Part shown: positions 1-7,653 of the stretch, piece by piece
Layout: the number at the start of each line of letters is the position of its first letter
Numbering within the stretch: position 1 is the stretch's first letter
Assembly (NCBI GenBank): GCA_964598005.1
Contig: CAZRAL010000004.1
Location: 20,560-84,559 of the forward strand
DNA length: 64,000 bases
Direction of reading: 5' to 3'
Source of the DNA: CAZRAL01 sp964598005
GTDB lineage: Bacteria > Pseudomonadota > Gammaproteobacteria > Burkholderiales > Usitatibacteraceae
Notes under the pieces: generated by a model
Database searches by the model: none
What the model saw: the letters and a program-made list of their open reading frames with translations, nothing else
What the model was told of the DNA's origin: nothing
Made by a program: the position numbers and the translations under genes

Positions 1-49
1 CCTACGCTGGATCCACCAAGCGTTATTTCCGCCTCCCCCTAGGACAAGA

Positions 50-74
50 GTTATCCACAGAATCTGTGGATAAC
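50..74. repeat. Inverted pair of perfect DnaA boxes
   Basis: Seen directly: TTATCCACA at 51-59 and its exact reverse complement TGTGGATAA at 65-73, inside an 11-bp perfect inverted repeat (50-60 and 64-74) with a 3-bp spacer. The 9-mer is the consensus DnaA box of E. coli. No iterons or initiator gene lie immediately next to it within the window. It could be part of a second origin or a DnaA-regulated promoter for the rightward gene at 161. Confidence 0.6.
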
Positions 75-160
75 GCCATCTTGACAAGTGCTGAAAGTCG
101 CGTCGCGATTGACATCTATTAGATTTAGAAAAAGAAAGCAGCAAAGGGAGCCAGAAAAAT

Positions 161-442
161 ATGCGTACCTTGGAATGTATTGACCGGAATCTGCCATTGG
201 AGCTTTCTCCCTTTTCACATCATTTGGAAATGGCGCTGACCTCACCGGTTAAGGGGTTAAAGCCGATCCAACTAGAGGGCGATGATCTATGCCGATTTTT
301 GGACTGGGCATCCATGCATTCTTGGCGCAAGGCTTTTGAGGAGGATTTGCACTTTCAGAGAAAGTTTCTGTGCGGGTGGAAGGGAATGGCAGGACATTGC
401 CACGCAAGCGCTGATGGAGCGCTTGCGTGTGGCCACCCGTGA
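161..442 (+). CDS. Small hypothetical protein, possibly frameshifted
   Basis: The start at 161 has a good ribosome site (AGGGAG, about 9 bases upstream). The 93-residue product is not recognised. Its last 30 residues look unnatural, while the +1 frame from about 375 to 515 reads as plausible protein (REWQDIATQALMERL and onward to a stop at 513-515). This suggests a one-base indel near 373-380, and that the intact gene would run 161-515 with about 117 residues. Function unknown. Confidence 0.4.
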   Translation: MRTLECIDRNLPLELSPFSHHLEMALTSPVKGLKPIQLEGDDLCRFLDWASMHSWRKAFEEDLHFQRKFLCGWKGMAGHCHASADGALACGHP

Positions 443-526
443 CTGGCGAGCCGCAGGCGCAGACACCGTTGATATTTCGGGCCGGCTTGCAGTACCAAAT
501 TATTCTAATTTTTAGAGAATAATAAA

Positions 527-1036
527 ATGCGAAATTTTACTGCTTTTTTTATTAAGTCCTTCGTCAGCGTAATTCTAATAAGCCTCTTCGCAAATTGGGC
601 TATAAACTCCTTCGAAGAGTTCGTTGAATCAAATGCCAAAGCACGCGCGAATTTTGTGGCAGACACATTTATTCGCTACAACTATGCTGTTCAAAACTAT
701 GTCATGGCTAACCCGGCTGTGACCGGAGATATTCCTGAGGTTAGCCTAGACTTACCTAGCAGCTTCAAAAATTCTGGATTTACGAATAACGTTCTTCGTT
801 TCGGCATTGCGCGCACATGGCTACCATTGGCCGCTATCACGGTAAGCGAGCGCGATCAAGTGTTGAACCATCTCAATATAAAACTTCACAGCCATCCGAA
901 TTCCTTCCACTGGGGTCTTGTACAGTCCAGTGGAAATTTTATCGATGAAAAAGGAAAGCGATTTGTTACAAACCCAGAAATTGTAAAAGACATTCCTTCT
1001 GGTGCCATCTTAATCTTTTCGGACTTATCACATTAG
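527..1036 (+). CDS. PilM-like thin-pilus protein, second copy
   Basis: The 169-residue protein has one N-terminal membrane helix (about 8-25). A following segment resembles the PilM protein encoded at 6412-6882: both have a hydrophobic start, a Tyr-rich 'Y..AVQNYVMANP' or 'YHQTVVNYATQNP' segment and then a 'GIAR' motif. PilM of IncI plasmids is a small inner-membrane component of the thin pilus. This copy is in the opposite orientation to the pil operon and separated from it by a terminator. It could be a duplicated and diverged pilM under separate control. Confidence 0.6.
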   Translation: MRNFTAFFIKSFVSVILISLFANWAINSFEEFVESNAKARANFVADTFIRYNYAVQNYVMANPAVTGDIPEVSLDLPSSFKNSGFTNNVLRFGIARTWLPLAAITVSERDQVLNHLNIKLHSHPNSFHWGLVQSSGNFIDEKGKRFVTNPEIVKDIPSGAILIFSDLSH

Positions 1037-1041
1037 TCTAT

Positions 1042-1077
1042 ATGGCCCCGCAAAAGGCGGGCCATGAGCCACTTTTT
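1042..1077. terminator. Terminator between convergent genes
   Basis: A GC-rich hairpin (TGGCCC...GGGCCA arms, 1044-1064, with an AAAA-containing loop) is followed after 9 bases by seven T residues at 1073-1079. It lies between the rightward pilM-like gene and the end of the leftward membrane-protein gene, where a transcription stop is expected. The T run does not abut the stem, so intrinsic strength is uncertain. Confidence 0.5.
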
Positions 1078-1091
1078 TTGGCTAAATATTT

Positions 1092-1508
1092 TTATTTTCC
1101 AGAACGTGGCAAGCCACTGGAAAAGATCACAAACAAAAATAGTAGCAGCAATGCCAGTGCTTTGCGTGTAGGTTTGAAACACATCCCGATCAGGAAGAGA
1201 AAAACGCCCACGTGCATCACCCCGAACCCGTGAGAACTGGGGTCGGACTTGGACGATGGTGAATAAGACTTCATAACCATTGGCAGAAGCTGACGACGAG
1301 CGATTTCCAACTCGTGCCTTGCCGTCCTTGCAGCCTCCGACAAGTCGTCTTTGGCGAACGAAGCAGCTTTCTTATGCGCAGCATTGAATTTCATTTCAAG
1401 CGTGTCAGGAGTTGGCGCAATCGCGCCTTTGAAAAGAGCGAGCGCAAGTACAGTGACTGCAATACACAGAATTGTTGTGATTATTTGTATCACCCTCCCT
1501 TTTCTCAT
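1092..1508 (-). CDS. Small membrane protein, three predicted helices
   Basis: 138 residues. There is an N-terminal helix (about 8-28), a charged stretch rich in Ala, Lys and Glu that could be coiled coil (about 38-75), and two more hydrophobic segments (about 98-111 and 117-132). The start is supported by AGGGG 9 bases upstream. It is the last gene of the long leftward series, directly after the CAP-domain protein. Not recognised. The topology would suit an inner-membrane accessory protein. Confidence 0.6.
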   Translation of the reverse strand: MRKGRVIQIITTILCIAVTVLALALFKGAIAPTPDTLEMKFNAAHKKAASFAKDDLSEAARTARHELEIARRQLLPMVMKSYSPSSKSDPSSHGFGVMHVGVFLFLIGMCFKPTRKALALLLLFLFVIFSSGLPRSGK

Positions 1509-1532
1509 ATTTTCAGCCCCTGTTCGCTTTTT

Positions 1533-3407
1533 CTAAAAAGCCATCCGCGTGATTGATTTTGATATCGTCACCCCATTAAGGGTATAGCTCAGCGTGGCGT
1601 TATAGTCATCAATAAAATCTATTGCGGCTGTTCCTGCGGGGGTTACAACAAATTGGGAAGCCGAATAAACTGCTGATAGAGGCGAACCAGTAGTCGTGTA
1701 AATCGAACCAGTACAGATTTTTTGAGGAGTATCCCATTGACAACCTGGCAGGACGAACCAGGTTGGCTTGCCGTTGGCGTCATATACAAACGCAGTACCG
1801 AATATGGTTTGATACTGCTGGTTGATCGTAAAGCCCCAACCCGATTCGTTCTTGTTCCACCACATACCGCTATAGTTTTGTCCATCGGAAATTTGTGCCG
1901 GACCAAAGTTAAGTCGCGACATTTGTTTGATACGCGAGACACCATTCAATGTGTATTCCACAATGGCAGTTTTTGGAGACGTGTAGTGAAGTGTCATCGA
2001 TCCGGCCGGAGTTACCTTGGTTTTGGTTGCGTCGAACGGAAGCTCCGAGAATGGAGTACCCGTTACGGTGTAGACGGTTCCATTAAATGTAGTCTCGTCT
2101 ATCCAAGTGCCCCCGGACACCGTTGCCCATAGAGGTTTACCTTCTTCATCATAGGTAAACCAGGCTACGAACAGTTGACCACTGATACCTTGTGTCACCG
2201 CCATTCCCCAGCCATTCTCGATTTCACCTGCCCACCACATATCGGTTGCGTTATAGCGCGGCACGATAAAGCCATTGGTGCGCTGCGGATTGAAAACAAT
2301 CACGCGATAGCTGTAGTCCTTGATAGTGCCAACAGCGGTTTTAACGTTATGAACGGTCACTTCATAGGTTTCGTCCTCGCCTAGTTCGCGCACACTTCCG
2401 TCTGGATTAAGCAGGATGTAGCCATTGGGTTTGAAAACGAGAGTGTTATCACCAGCACCATTGATAATCGGCTCATACATTGCTGACGCTTGCAAAATAC
2501 CATCCTTGCTAAATTCTACGGTGCTATTCTTGAAGTCACAGCCGTGGCAGGAAATAGACCAGCGATTTGACTGCGGCATGATCAAATAGGGAACATACCC
2601 TTTGGGGGGCCATGTCACGATTTCTGGATTGGTATAGACCGCAGGCGCGGGTTTACCCATAATTGGATTATTGCCAATCCATACCGCACTGGCGCCGAAA
2701 GTCTGATTGAACTCGGTGTTGTGGTAATTCACATTTCCGAAAGCCATGGAGGACTGGGCAGGATATAGAAACCACCGTCGATGTCCGACCGAGGCATTAT
2801 TGTCTCCGTCGTCGTCGAAGTAGCCATCCATATTTCTAGGCGTGATCAATCCTCCATACCCAACGTAGGAAAGATTTGAATGTGAACTCCCTTGCGCACC
2901 ATCCGCGGTATAACAAGCTGCCGTGGACGAGGGAGCGTGACTCAGGGCGGAAAGGCCTGAGGCGTTGACGTTAGCCCCGACGATCAACGCTGACAACTGT
3001 GCTTTGCGTTGATCGTCGGCTTGCGAGAGGCGAACATTGGAGAGACCAGCAAGCGTGCGTCCGTAATTAACTTGACGAATCGCAGCTTGTTGCCATGCCG
3101 GGTTTGTATTGCCGGCGTTGCATGCACTCACGTCACCGGTGAATTCTTGCGAAATCGGGAAGTCTTTTATGGGAACATAATTTCGTTTCCCGAAAGAATC
3201 TTCTTCAAATGTCCCAGGAACATACATATAGTGCCAATAATTCAGAAGCACTTGATTGCGGCTAAATGGATCGGTTGCCGGCACGAAAGCACCAAACGGC
3301 ATGGCGGCCTCGGTTTCATATTTAGTGCCGGCATTTGCGAAGGAAAATGCCAAGGCAGAACAAATTGCCGCAACCGTAGATGTAATTTTTTTAACCTGAG
3401 AAACCAT
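1533..3407 (-). CDS. Secreted CAP-domain protein with Trp/Gly-Trp-Gly repeats
   Basis: 624 residues from the ATG at 3407, which has GGAGAG at good spacing. A longer frame starts at 3467 but puts extra sequence before an obvious signal peptide (about 26 residues, ending FANA). Residues about 50-250 show a CAP/SCP-like pattern: many Cys and His, with SHAPSS and VGHRRWFLYP motifs. The C-terminal half has two copies of a roughly 110-residue module: MWWAGEIENGWG...AWFTYDEEGKPLW and MWWNKNESGWG...FVYDANGKPTW. These WW/GWG modules occur in secreted proteins of many beta- and gammaproteobacteria. As part of the pil-containing series it may be a surface adhesin or modify the envelope during mating. 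The biochemical role of CAP domains here is unknown. Confidence 0.8.
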   Translation of the reverse strand: MVSQVKKITSTVAAICSALAFSFANAGTKYETEAAMPFGAFVPATDPFSRNQVLLNYWHYMYVPGTFEEDSFGKRNYVPIKDFPISQEFTGDVSACNAGNTNPAWQQAAIRQVNYGRTLAGLSNVRLSQADDQRKAQLSALIVGANVNASGLSALSHAPSSTAACYTADGAQGSSHSNLSYVGYGGLITPRNMDGYFDDDGDNNASVGHRRWFLYPAQSSMAFGNVNYHNTEFNQTFGASAVWIGNNPIMGKPAPAVYTNPEIVTWPPKGYVPYLIMPQSNRWSISCHGCDFKNSTVEFSKDGILQASAMYEPIINGAGDNTLVFKPNGYILLNPDGSVRELGEDETYEVTVHNVKTAVGTIKDYSYRVIVFNPQRTNGFIVPRYNATDMWWAGEIENGWGMAVTQGISGQLFVAWFTYDEEGKPLWATVSGGTWIDETTFNGTVYTVTGTPFSELPFDATKTKVTPAGSMTLHYTSPKTAIVEYTLNGVSRIKQMSRLNFGPAQISDGQNYSGMWWNKNESGWGFTINQQYQTIFGTAFVYDANGKPTWFVLPGCQWDTPQKICTGSIYTTTGSPLSAVYSASQFVVTPAGTAAIDFIDDYNATLSYTLNGVTISKSITRMAF

Positions 3408-3509
3408 GAGTAAACTCTCCATGTGAGTTTGTTTTGGTGAGGCGCTGGGTATGACCTTGTATTCCACTGCCCAGAGCCGCTTGGTGAAAAATACTGCGCG
3501 TCGGTCTTT

Positions 3510-3722
3510 TTAGCCGTGCAGTGCCTGATGAGTAAGCCAGTATGGAACTACCGTAAACAACGCCAGGAAGACCGATACAATCACAACCACTGTGTTCAAG
3601 ATGAGCTTCCATCCAGCCACGGGATTAAATAAAATCCATACGAACAAACCCATCGCAATGCACCGAACGATGGAACTAATGGCTTCCCAGAAATTTGGTT
3701 GATACTGCATTTTGCCGTCCAT
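3510..3722 (-). CDS. Small two-helix membrane protein
   Basis: 70 residues with two hydrophobic segments (about 15-32 and 39-58) and short polar ends. The start at 3722 follows AAGGGG by 5 bases. It lies between the Cys-rich secreted protein and the CAP-domain protein in the same direction. No family recognised. Confidence 0.6.
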   Translation of the reverse strand: MDGKMQYQPNFWEAISSIVRCIAMGLFVWILFNPVAGWKLILNTVVVIVSVFLALFTVVPYWLTHQALHG

Positions 3723-3740
3723 GTTAGCCCCTTGTTTTTT

Positions 3741-3764
3741 GTTAACCTGTTAAATCAGATTAAC
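3741..3764. promoter_or_regulatory. GTTAA-rich dyad upstream of small membrane protein
   Basis: GTTAAC at 3741-3746, TTAA at 3750-3753 and the dyad GTTAA-6 bases-TTAAC at 3749-3764 lie about 20-40 bases before the start at 3722. Repeated GTTAA half-sites suggest an operator. No matching regulator can be named. Confidence 0.25.
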
Positions 3765-3940
3765 ATGCCCCCCGTGGGGGTGCCAAGACATGCGGCGTGA
3801 ATTTTTAGGTTGTCCGGTTCTTCTGCAAGAAGAAATTCGGGAGATGAGACTTGAAGAGGCTTATGAAGGGTGAAATTTAGGGCGGTTGACGCAGGCTGAA
3901 GAGCTTTTCAGGCCCACGTGTCGTGAGCCACTGGTTAGAA

Positions 3941-3967
3941 CGCAATCGGGCTTATCGCCCGATTGCG
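3941..3967 (-). terminator. Hairpin terminator after Cys-rich protein gene
   Basis: A perfect 11-bp stem (CGCAATCGGGC and its complement) with a 5-base loop lies 17 bases beyond the stop of the leftward gene ending at 3984. In the leftward direction the stem is followed by TTCTAA, a poor U-tract. It may act as a partial terminator or as an mRNA 3' end stabiliser. Confidence 0.5.
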
Positions 3968-3983
3968 AGCTTCTTAAGATGCT

Positions 3984-5027
3984 TCAATACCAGCTACTAT
4001 AAACGAGCTTTTGGCATTGCGTCCCGATCCCGCCGGTGGCTGGTGCTGGACCAGGCCAGAGTGCTTGGGCCGCGGTACTGATGGATACAGCATTAGATTG
4101 CGTTCCGATCGGACAGGATAACGTAGAGTCCGCCACATTCCATGTGCATGAAACCGTACTTTGCCCCCAATGACTGCAGACTGGTTGCGTGCCGCCCAAG
4201 GACACAAAGTTGGTACCGTACTGATCGAGCACTACCGTTATGTCAGTGTTTTGGCCCTGTACGGGGGCTTTTGGTTCACAAATAGCCTTGAATGCGTTCC
4301 ATACTTGCCCCGCAGGACACATTCCGCAAGTTGGGGGAGTGTTCAAGGGCCCTGTATTAGAGCAGATCCCACCGAATTGACCGGTATTAGGCAGGAAATA
4401 CTGGTATCCAGCTGCTATGGTGGTGCCAGTCGCACAGGTAACGGTTGCGGGTGCCCGGCATTCGCCTGAGCCAATATCGTACAAGGTGCCACCCGGACAT
4501 ACGATAGTACATGCTGTAGGTGAGGGCGGAGCGTTTTCGGTCACATTTACACATACATTGCTGGACGTAGGCCCCCATGATGAGCTTTTGATCGTATTGC
4601 GGCCTTTGATAGCAAAACAGTAATAGCCAGCCATATTAAATACAACACTAACGCTCGGAAATCCAGAGTAGGGGGCCATTAGGTTTGTCCAAACAACCTC
4701 ATTCGCAGCCGGTGAACAAGCTGAATTAAGCATCACGATAGCGCTTCCGCCGACATCGAAAGATACGTTGGCCGAACTAATAGAGGGAGTGCAGACGGGC
4801 AGCATCGGTGCAGCTGCGCTCAATCGGTTGGCACAACGGGAGTCGAATAGCTGTACGCAATCGATTGTTGCGGGGCCTTGTGATCGTATCCGCTGGATTT
4901 CTAATGGCGACGACGTGATTGGACTGGCAGAGGTCTGTGGAATATTGCCCCCAATCTGAGCAAAGGCTGACAGCGATAGTGTAGTTAAAATGCCAGTAAG
5001 AAAAATACTAATATGTGATAGGTTCAT
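3984..5027 (-). CDS. Secreted Cys-rich protein downstream of pilV
   Basis: 347 residues. It has a clear signal peptide (hydrophobic residues about 8-22, cleavage after SAFA) and more than 15 Cys in the mature part. Many occur in short motifs such as CTIVCPGG, GECRAP and CGMCPAGQVW, which suggest disulfide-stabilised small repeats. AAGGGA precedes the start by 6 bases. Its place directly after pilV, whose product is the pilus-tip adhesin in R64, suggests a pilus-associated or surface role. The DsbC-like protein encoded at 16129 could isomerise its disulfides. No family recognised. Confidence 0.65.
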   Translation of the reverse strand: MNLSHISIFLTGILTTLSLSAFAQIGGNIPQTSASPITSSPLEIQRIRSQGPATIDCVQLFDSRCANRLSAAAPMLPVCTPSISSANVSFDVGGSAIVMLNSACSPAANEVVWTNLMAPYSGFPSVSVVFNMAGYYCFAIKGRNTIKSSSWGPTSSNVCVNVTENAPPSPTACTIVCPGGTLYDIGSGECRAPATVTCATGTTIAAGYQYFLPNTGQFGGICSNTGPLNTPPTCGMCPAGQVWNAFKAICEPKAPVQGQNTDITVVLDQYGTNFVSLGGTQPVCSHWGQSTVSCTWNVADSTLSCPIGTQSNAVSISTAAQALWPGPAPATGGIGTQCQKLVYSSWY

Positions 5028-5056
5028 AAGAATTCCCTTAAAATTTAAATGAAGTG

Positions 5057-6397
5057 CTACGGGTAGTAACAGCCGGTTTTGGCAAAGACGGTAGCGCTTG
5101 GGATACCTCCGCCTACACCATCCACAATGTTTACGCGCCAGGTTGCGCCAAAGTCGGTTACATCGCGATTAATAATCTGCGTAGCGGGTACCTTATCGCT
5201 CTGCGGAATTAGATAAATGTACGGCTGACCGCTATCAAGACAGGCCGGCTTCGTAACCATGGCGCCGTTGATTTGCGGGCTCGACACTGCCGTATCAACA
5301 AAATTCGGTAATAGTGCAGCTAGGCGTGCGGTATTTGTCCGGTCAGTGACATAAGCATTGCGAATCACCGAATCGCCAGATGGGTCAACCTTGAATGCCA
5401 TGTTGTCCAGGTCATACAACACTCGGGTGCTGATTTCATTCAAGCGCGAATTGAGATGTGGCTGAACGTAGTAGGAGGGATTTTCACGGCTGTAATAGAC
5501 TGAGCCATAGAGTGTATTTATTACGGAGCTGGCGGAAGGACAAACATAGAAATTTGCATCGTTACGGTCCACAAAACAATTGGCATTGACATTGCCAGAC
5601 GCGTTTACCGTAGTGGTATTTAATATTCCCGTGTTGGTAATCGCGGATGTCACCGTGGTGATGTTGCCGGTCGTTGCATTTACGGTGCTAGCATTGACTG
5701 TATTAACGGCATTAATGTTGTTGCCGTTCATATTGATAGCGGTGTTCATCGTATTTGCTTGCGGATAGCCCGGTACCTCATTCCGATAGAGAAAATCGGC
5801 TAAAACCTGGGATCCGTCGAATAGCATGGCCGCTGCAAGGTGTCCGGCGGTTGCCGCGGTACCGGAGCAACTTTTGGTCACATAATTGGTAAGGTCAATC
5901 GTAAAACTGCCGAATGAGCCTTTTGCAGTCAGCGGGGCCGCAATGTCGGGATCGATTAAGCCACCCTCCGCGCCCAATAAATTCGCAGCACGAACCAGAC
6001 GCATCCGCTCCATGGTGCGTCCCCCTTCAGTGACAGCGACCGCTTGAAGCCGATTTGGTGCAGGTTGGAGAATAAGTACGCACGGCGTTTGGTTGTATGC
6101 GTTGACGGGTCCCCAGGACGAGGGTAGATAATTTCCTGCCTTCAAGGTAGTCACATTCAGCACGAAAGGACTGGAGGCAGAGGATCCGGCAATGATGGCG
6201 GCAAAATTGTCTTTCATATATCGCTTGGATACGTCAAGGATGGTCTTGTGATAGCTTGCGGCTGCCTGATCAACGCGATCATCAAGATACCGTTGGCCAA
6301 AGGGCGCAGCGAAAGCGATAGTGGCCGCCAGAATAAAGGCGCCCATAAGCGCTTCCAGAAGCGTAAAACCCTGTTGGTCGCGACGAAAGGTAAGCAT
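5057..6397 (-). CDS. pilV: PilV, minor prepilin and tip adhesin of the thin pilus
   Basis: 446 residues starting with a short leader and a type IV prepilin motif, QQG-FTLLEALMG, cleavage predicted after Gly10, followed by a hydrophobic helix. The N-terminal half matches the PilV pattern of IncI plasmids. The middle holds an Asn/Thr/Val-rich low-complexity stretch (about 215-265). The C-terminal part has paired Cys (for example DRNDANFYVC and KTGCYYP). In R64 the PilV C-terminus is switched by a shufflon and determines recipient specificity. Here no alternative C-terminal segments or flanking recombinase gene are visible, so it looks like a fixed single-version PilV. Confidence 0.88.
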   Translation of the reverse strand: MLTFRRDQQGFTLLEALMGAFILAATIAFAAPFGQRYLDDRVDQAAASYHKTILDVSKRYMKDNFAAIIAGSSASSPFVLNVTTLKAGNYLPSSWGPVNAYNQTPCVLILQPAPNRLQAVAVTEGGRTMERMRLVRAANLLGAEGGLIDPDIAAPLTAKGSFGSFTIDLTNYVTKSCSGTAATAGHLAAAMLFDGSQVLADFLYRNEVPGYPQANTMNTAINMNGNNINAVNTVNASTVNATTGNITTVTSAITNTGILNTTTVNASGNVNANCFVDRNDANFYVCPSASSVINTLYGSVYYSRENPSYYVQPHLNSRLNEISTRVLYDLDNMAFKVDPSGDSVIRNAYVTDRTNTARLAALLPNFVDTAVSSPQINGAMVTKPACLDSGQPYIYLIPQSDKVPATQIINRDVTDFGATWRVNIVDGVGGGIPSATVFAKTGCYYP

Positions 6398-6411
6398 AGT
6401 GGTCTATCTCC

Positions 6412-6882
6412 CTATCTGATTTTTGTAGCAATAAAAGGAAGTCCGGCCGGAATGCCAGCAGAAATTGATGCATCCATGCCAACGCCTGCGCCGGGGTGAA
6501 TGTAATTCGTTGCGGTCGTCACTCCCAATCCCCAACGACCATGAGTTAATTGCGCCAATTCGCCCGCGATTAAATTGGCTTCTAGCTGAGCGCTAATGGC
6601 TGTATTGCGGTAACTGCGAGCAATCCCTGATGCCGTAATGTCATTTGTCCAGCCCATATTTTGAAACCATGTTGGTAGTCCCAAAGCGCTCTCGCTAACG
6701 TTACCAATCGCGGCAGGATTTTGGGTTGCATAATTCACCACCGTTTGGTGATAAACCATAAGGTTGGTGGCATAGACATTGATACGTATCTTCTCTGTAT
6801 CAGGCCCGGCTATGCGTGTCGCTTCCACGCCGAGCAATACGATTGTCAGAATGGATAATGTAATTCCCCAATAGGCGAGCAT
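6412..6882 (-). CDS. pilM: PilM, thin-pilus inner-membrane protein
   Basis: 156 residues with an N-terminal transmembrane helix (about 4-22) and a periplasmic part containing YHQTVVNYATQNPAAIGNV and GIARSY. This pattern fits IncI PilM. In R64, pilM sits between pilL and pilN; here it lies between pilS and pilV. A diverged second copy is at 527-1036. It is required for thin-pilus biogenesis in R64. Confidence 0.75.
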   Translation of the reverse strand: MLAYWGITLSILTIVLLGVEATRIAGPDTEKIRINVYATNLMVYHQTVVNYATQNPAAIGNVSESALGLPTWFQNMGWTNDITASGIARSYRNTAISAQLEANLIAGELAQLTHGRWGLGVTTATNYIHPGAGVGMDASISAGIPAGLPFIATKIR

Positions 6883-6907
6883 GATGTTTTACCCGTTTAT
6901 TCGATTT

Positions 6908-6940
6908 AAAAAACAAGGGGGCGGATATCCGCCCCCTTGT
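6908..6940 (-). terminator. Strong intrinsic terminator after pilS
   Basis: A perfect 28-base palindrome (6913-6940; each arm ACAAGGGGGCGGAT) can form a very stable GC-rich hairpin. Read leftward it is followed by TTTTTT (6908-6913), the classic layout. It lies between pilS and pilM, so most transcripts entering or starting at pilS would stop here. This would give the major pilin a higher dose than the minor proteins. Confidence 0.8.
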
Positions 6941-6970
6941 CTCCCAGTTTCTCTACTATGACCGATTACA

Positions 6971-7498
6971 TCAGGCCTTCGAGGTCAACAAAATGGTGTT
7001 GCTTGTATTTGAGCAATCAATTGCAGCTGTATTGGGATCGACAGGAACGGTACGATCCGCAGCTGCACCAACTTTGACTGTTGCCCAAGTCTTTGAAAGC
7101 TTTGTTACCACGCTCGAACAAACTTCATCGGGCAACCCTACCTCGGAATATGTAAAATATGTGTTGAATCCCGTTAAAACTACAGCGCCGTTATATTGAT
7201 TTGTAACCGTGGCATTGTTTCCAGCAATGACGACTTTGTAACGAGGGTCAACAAATCCCTTGTTTTTGGCAACGACAAAATTCAGATTTCCTACGCCATA
7301 TAAAGAGTCTGTTCCAAAAGTGTCTCGGGCTTTTTCCGATAGCACTTGAAGTCCTGACGACAGCGTGTTTATGGCGCTTTGTGTGTCCAAAAATGATTTG
7401 AAGCGTAAAGATGCTGCAATCAAGGCACCTATAACCAGGGCCACGATTAACGATTCGAGAAGAGTAAAACCTTTTGATTTTTTCAGACCGATCTGCAT
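6971..7498 (-). CDS. pilS: PilS, major prepilin of the conjugative thin pilus
   Basis: 175 residues from the ATG at 7498, chosen because AAGGAGA lies 5 bases upstream; an upstream start at 7552 would spoil the leader. Leader MQIGLKKSKG, then FTLLESLIVALVIGALIAA, the type IV pilin motif with Glu+5. Two Cys in the C-terminal region (in DEVCSS and AIDCSN) fit the pilin disulfide loop. Related IncI PilS subunits polymerise into the pilus used for liquid mating. No prepilin peptidase (pilU) is in this window, so cleavage must depend on a gene elsewhere. Confidence 0.88.
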   Translation of the reverse strand: MQIGLKKSKGFTLLESLIVALVIGALIAASLRFKSFLDTQSAINTLSSGLQVLSEKARDTFGTDSLYGVGNLNFVVAKNKGFVDPRYKVVIAGNNATVTNQYNGAVVLTGFNTYFTYSEVGLPDEVCSSVVTKLSKTWATVKVGAAADRTVPVDPNTAAIDCSNTSNTILLTSKA

Positions 7499-7534
7499 AT
7501 AAATCTCCTTAATAAATTTAATACGCTTATAAGT

Positions 7535-7630
7535 TATAACATAATCATACAAATAACAAAATAAAACAATAAATAAATTACTTATCCATTATATCACCTA
7601 CAATATTTGATTATTTAATATAACATAATC
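7535..7630 (-). promoter_or_regulatory. Probable pilS promoter with 12-bp direct repeats
   Basis: The AT-rich 155-base gap upstream of pilS contains, on the minus strand, an extended -10 (TGATATAAT; hexamer at 7588-7593) and no clear -35. A 12-bp direct repeat, TATAACATAATC on the + strand, occurs at 7535-7546 and 7619-7630, flanking the -10. Inference: an own promoter for pilS with possible activator or repressor sites. Confidence 0.4.
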
Positions 7631-7653
7631 GTAATAATGACAACGCAAAATTT

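Noticed and set aside
3391..3612. Frame overlapping the small membrane protein gene, same strand
   Set aside because: It lacks a ribosome site and membrane or domain features, and overlaps the better supported gene at 3510-3722 and the CAP gene start.
5057..6397. Shufflon at the end of pilV
   Set aside because: I saw no inverted segments encoding alternative C-termini and no adjacent Rci-type gene; the downstream gene has its own signal peptide and ribosome site.
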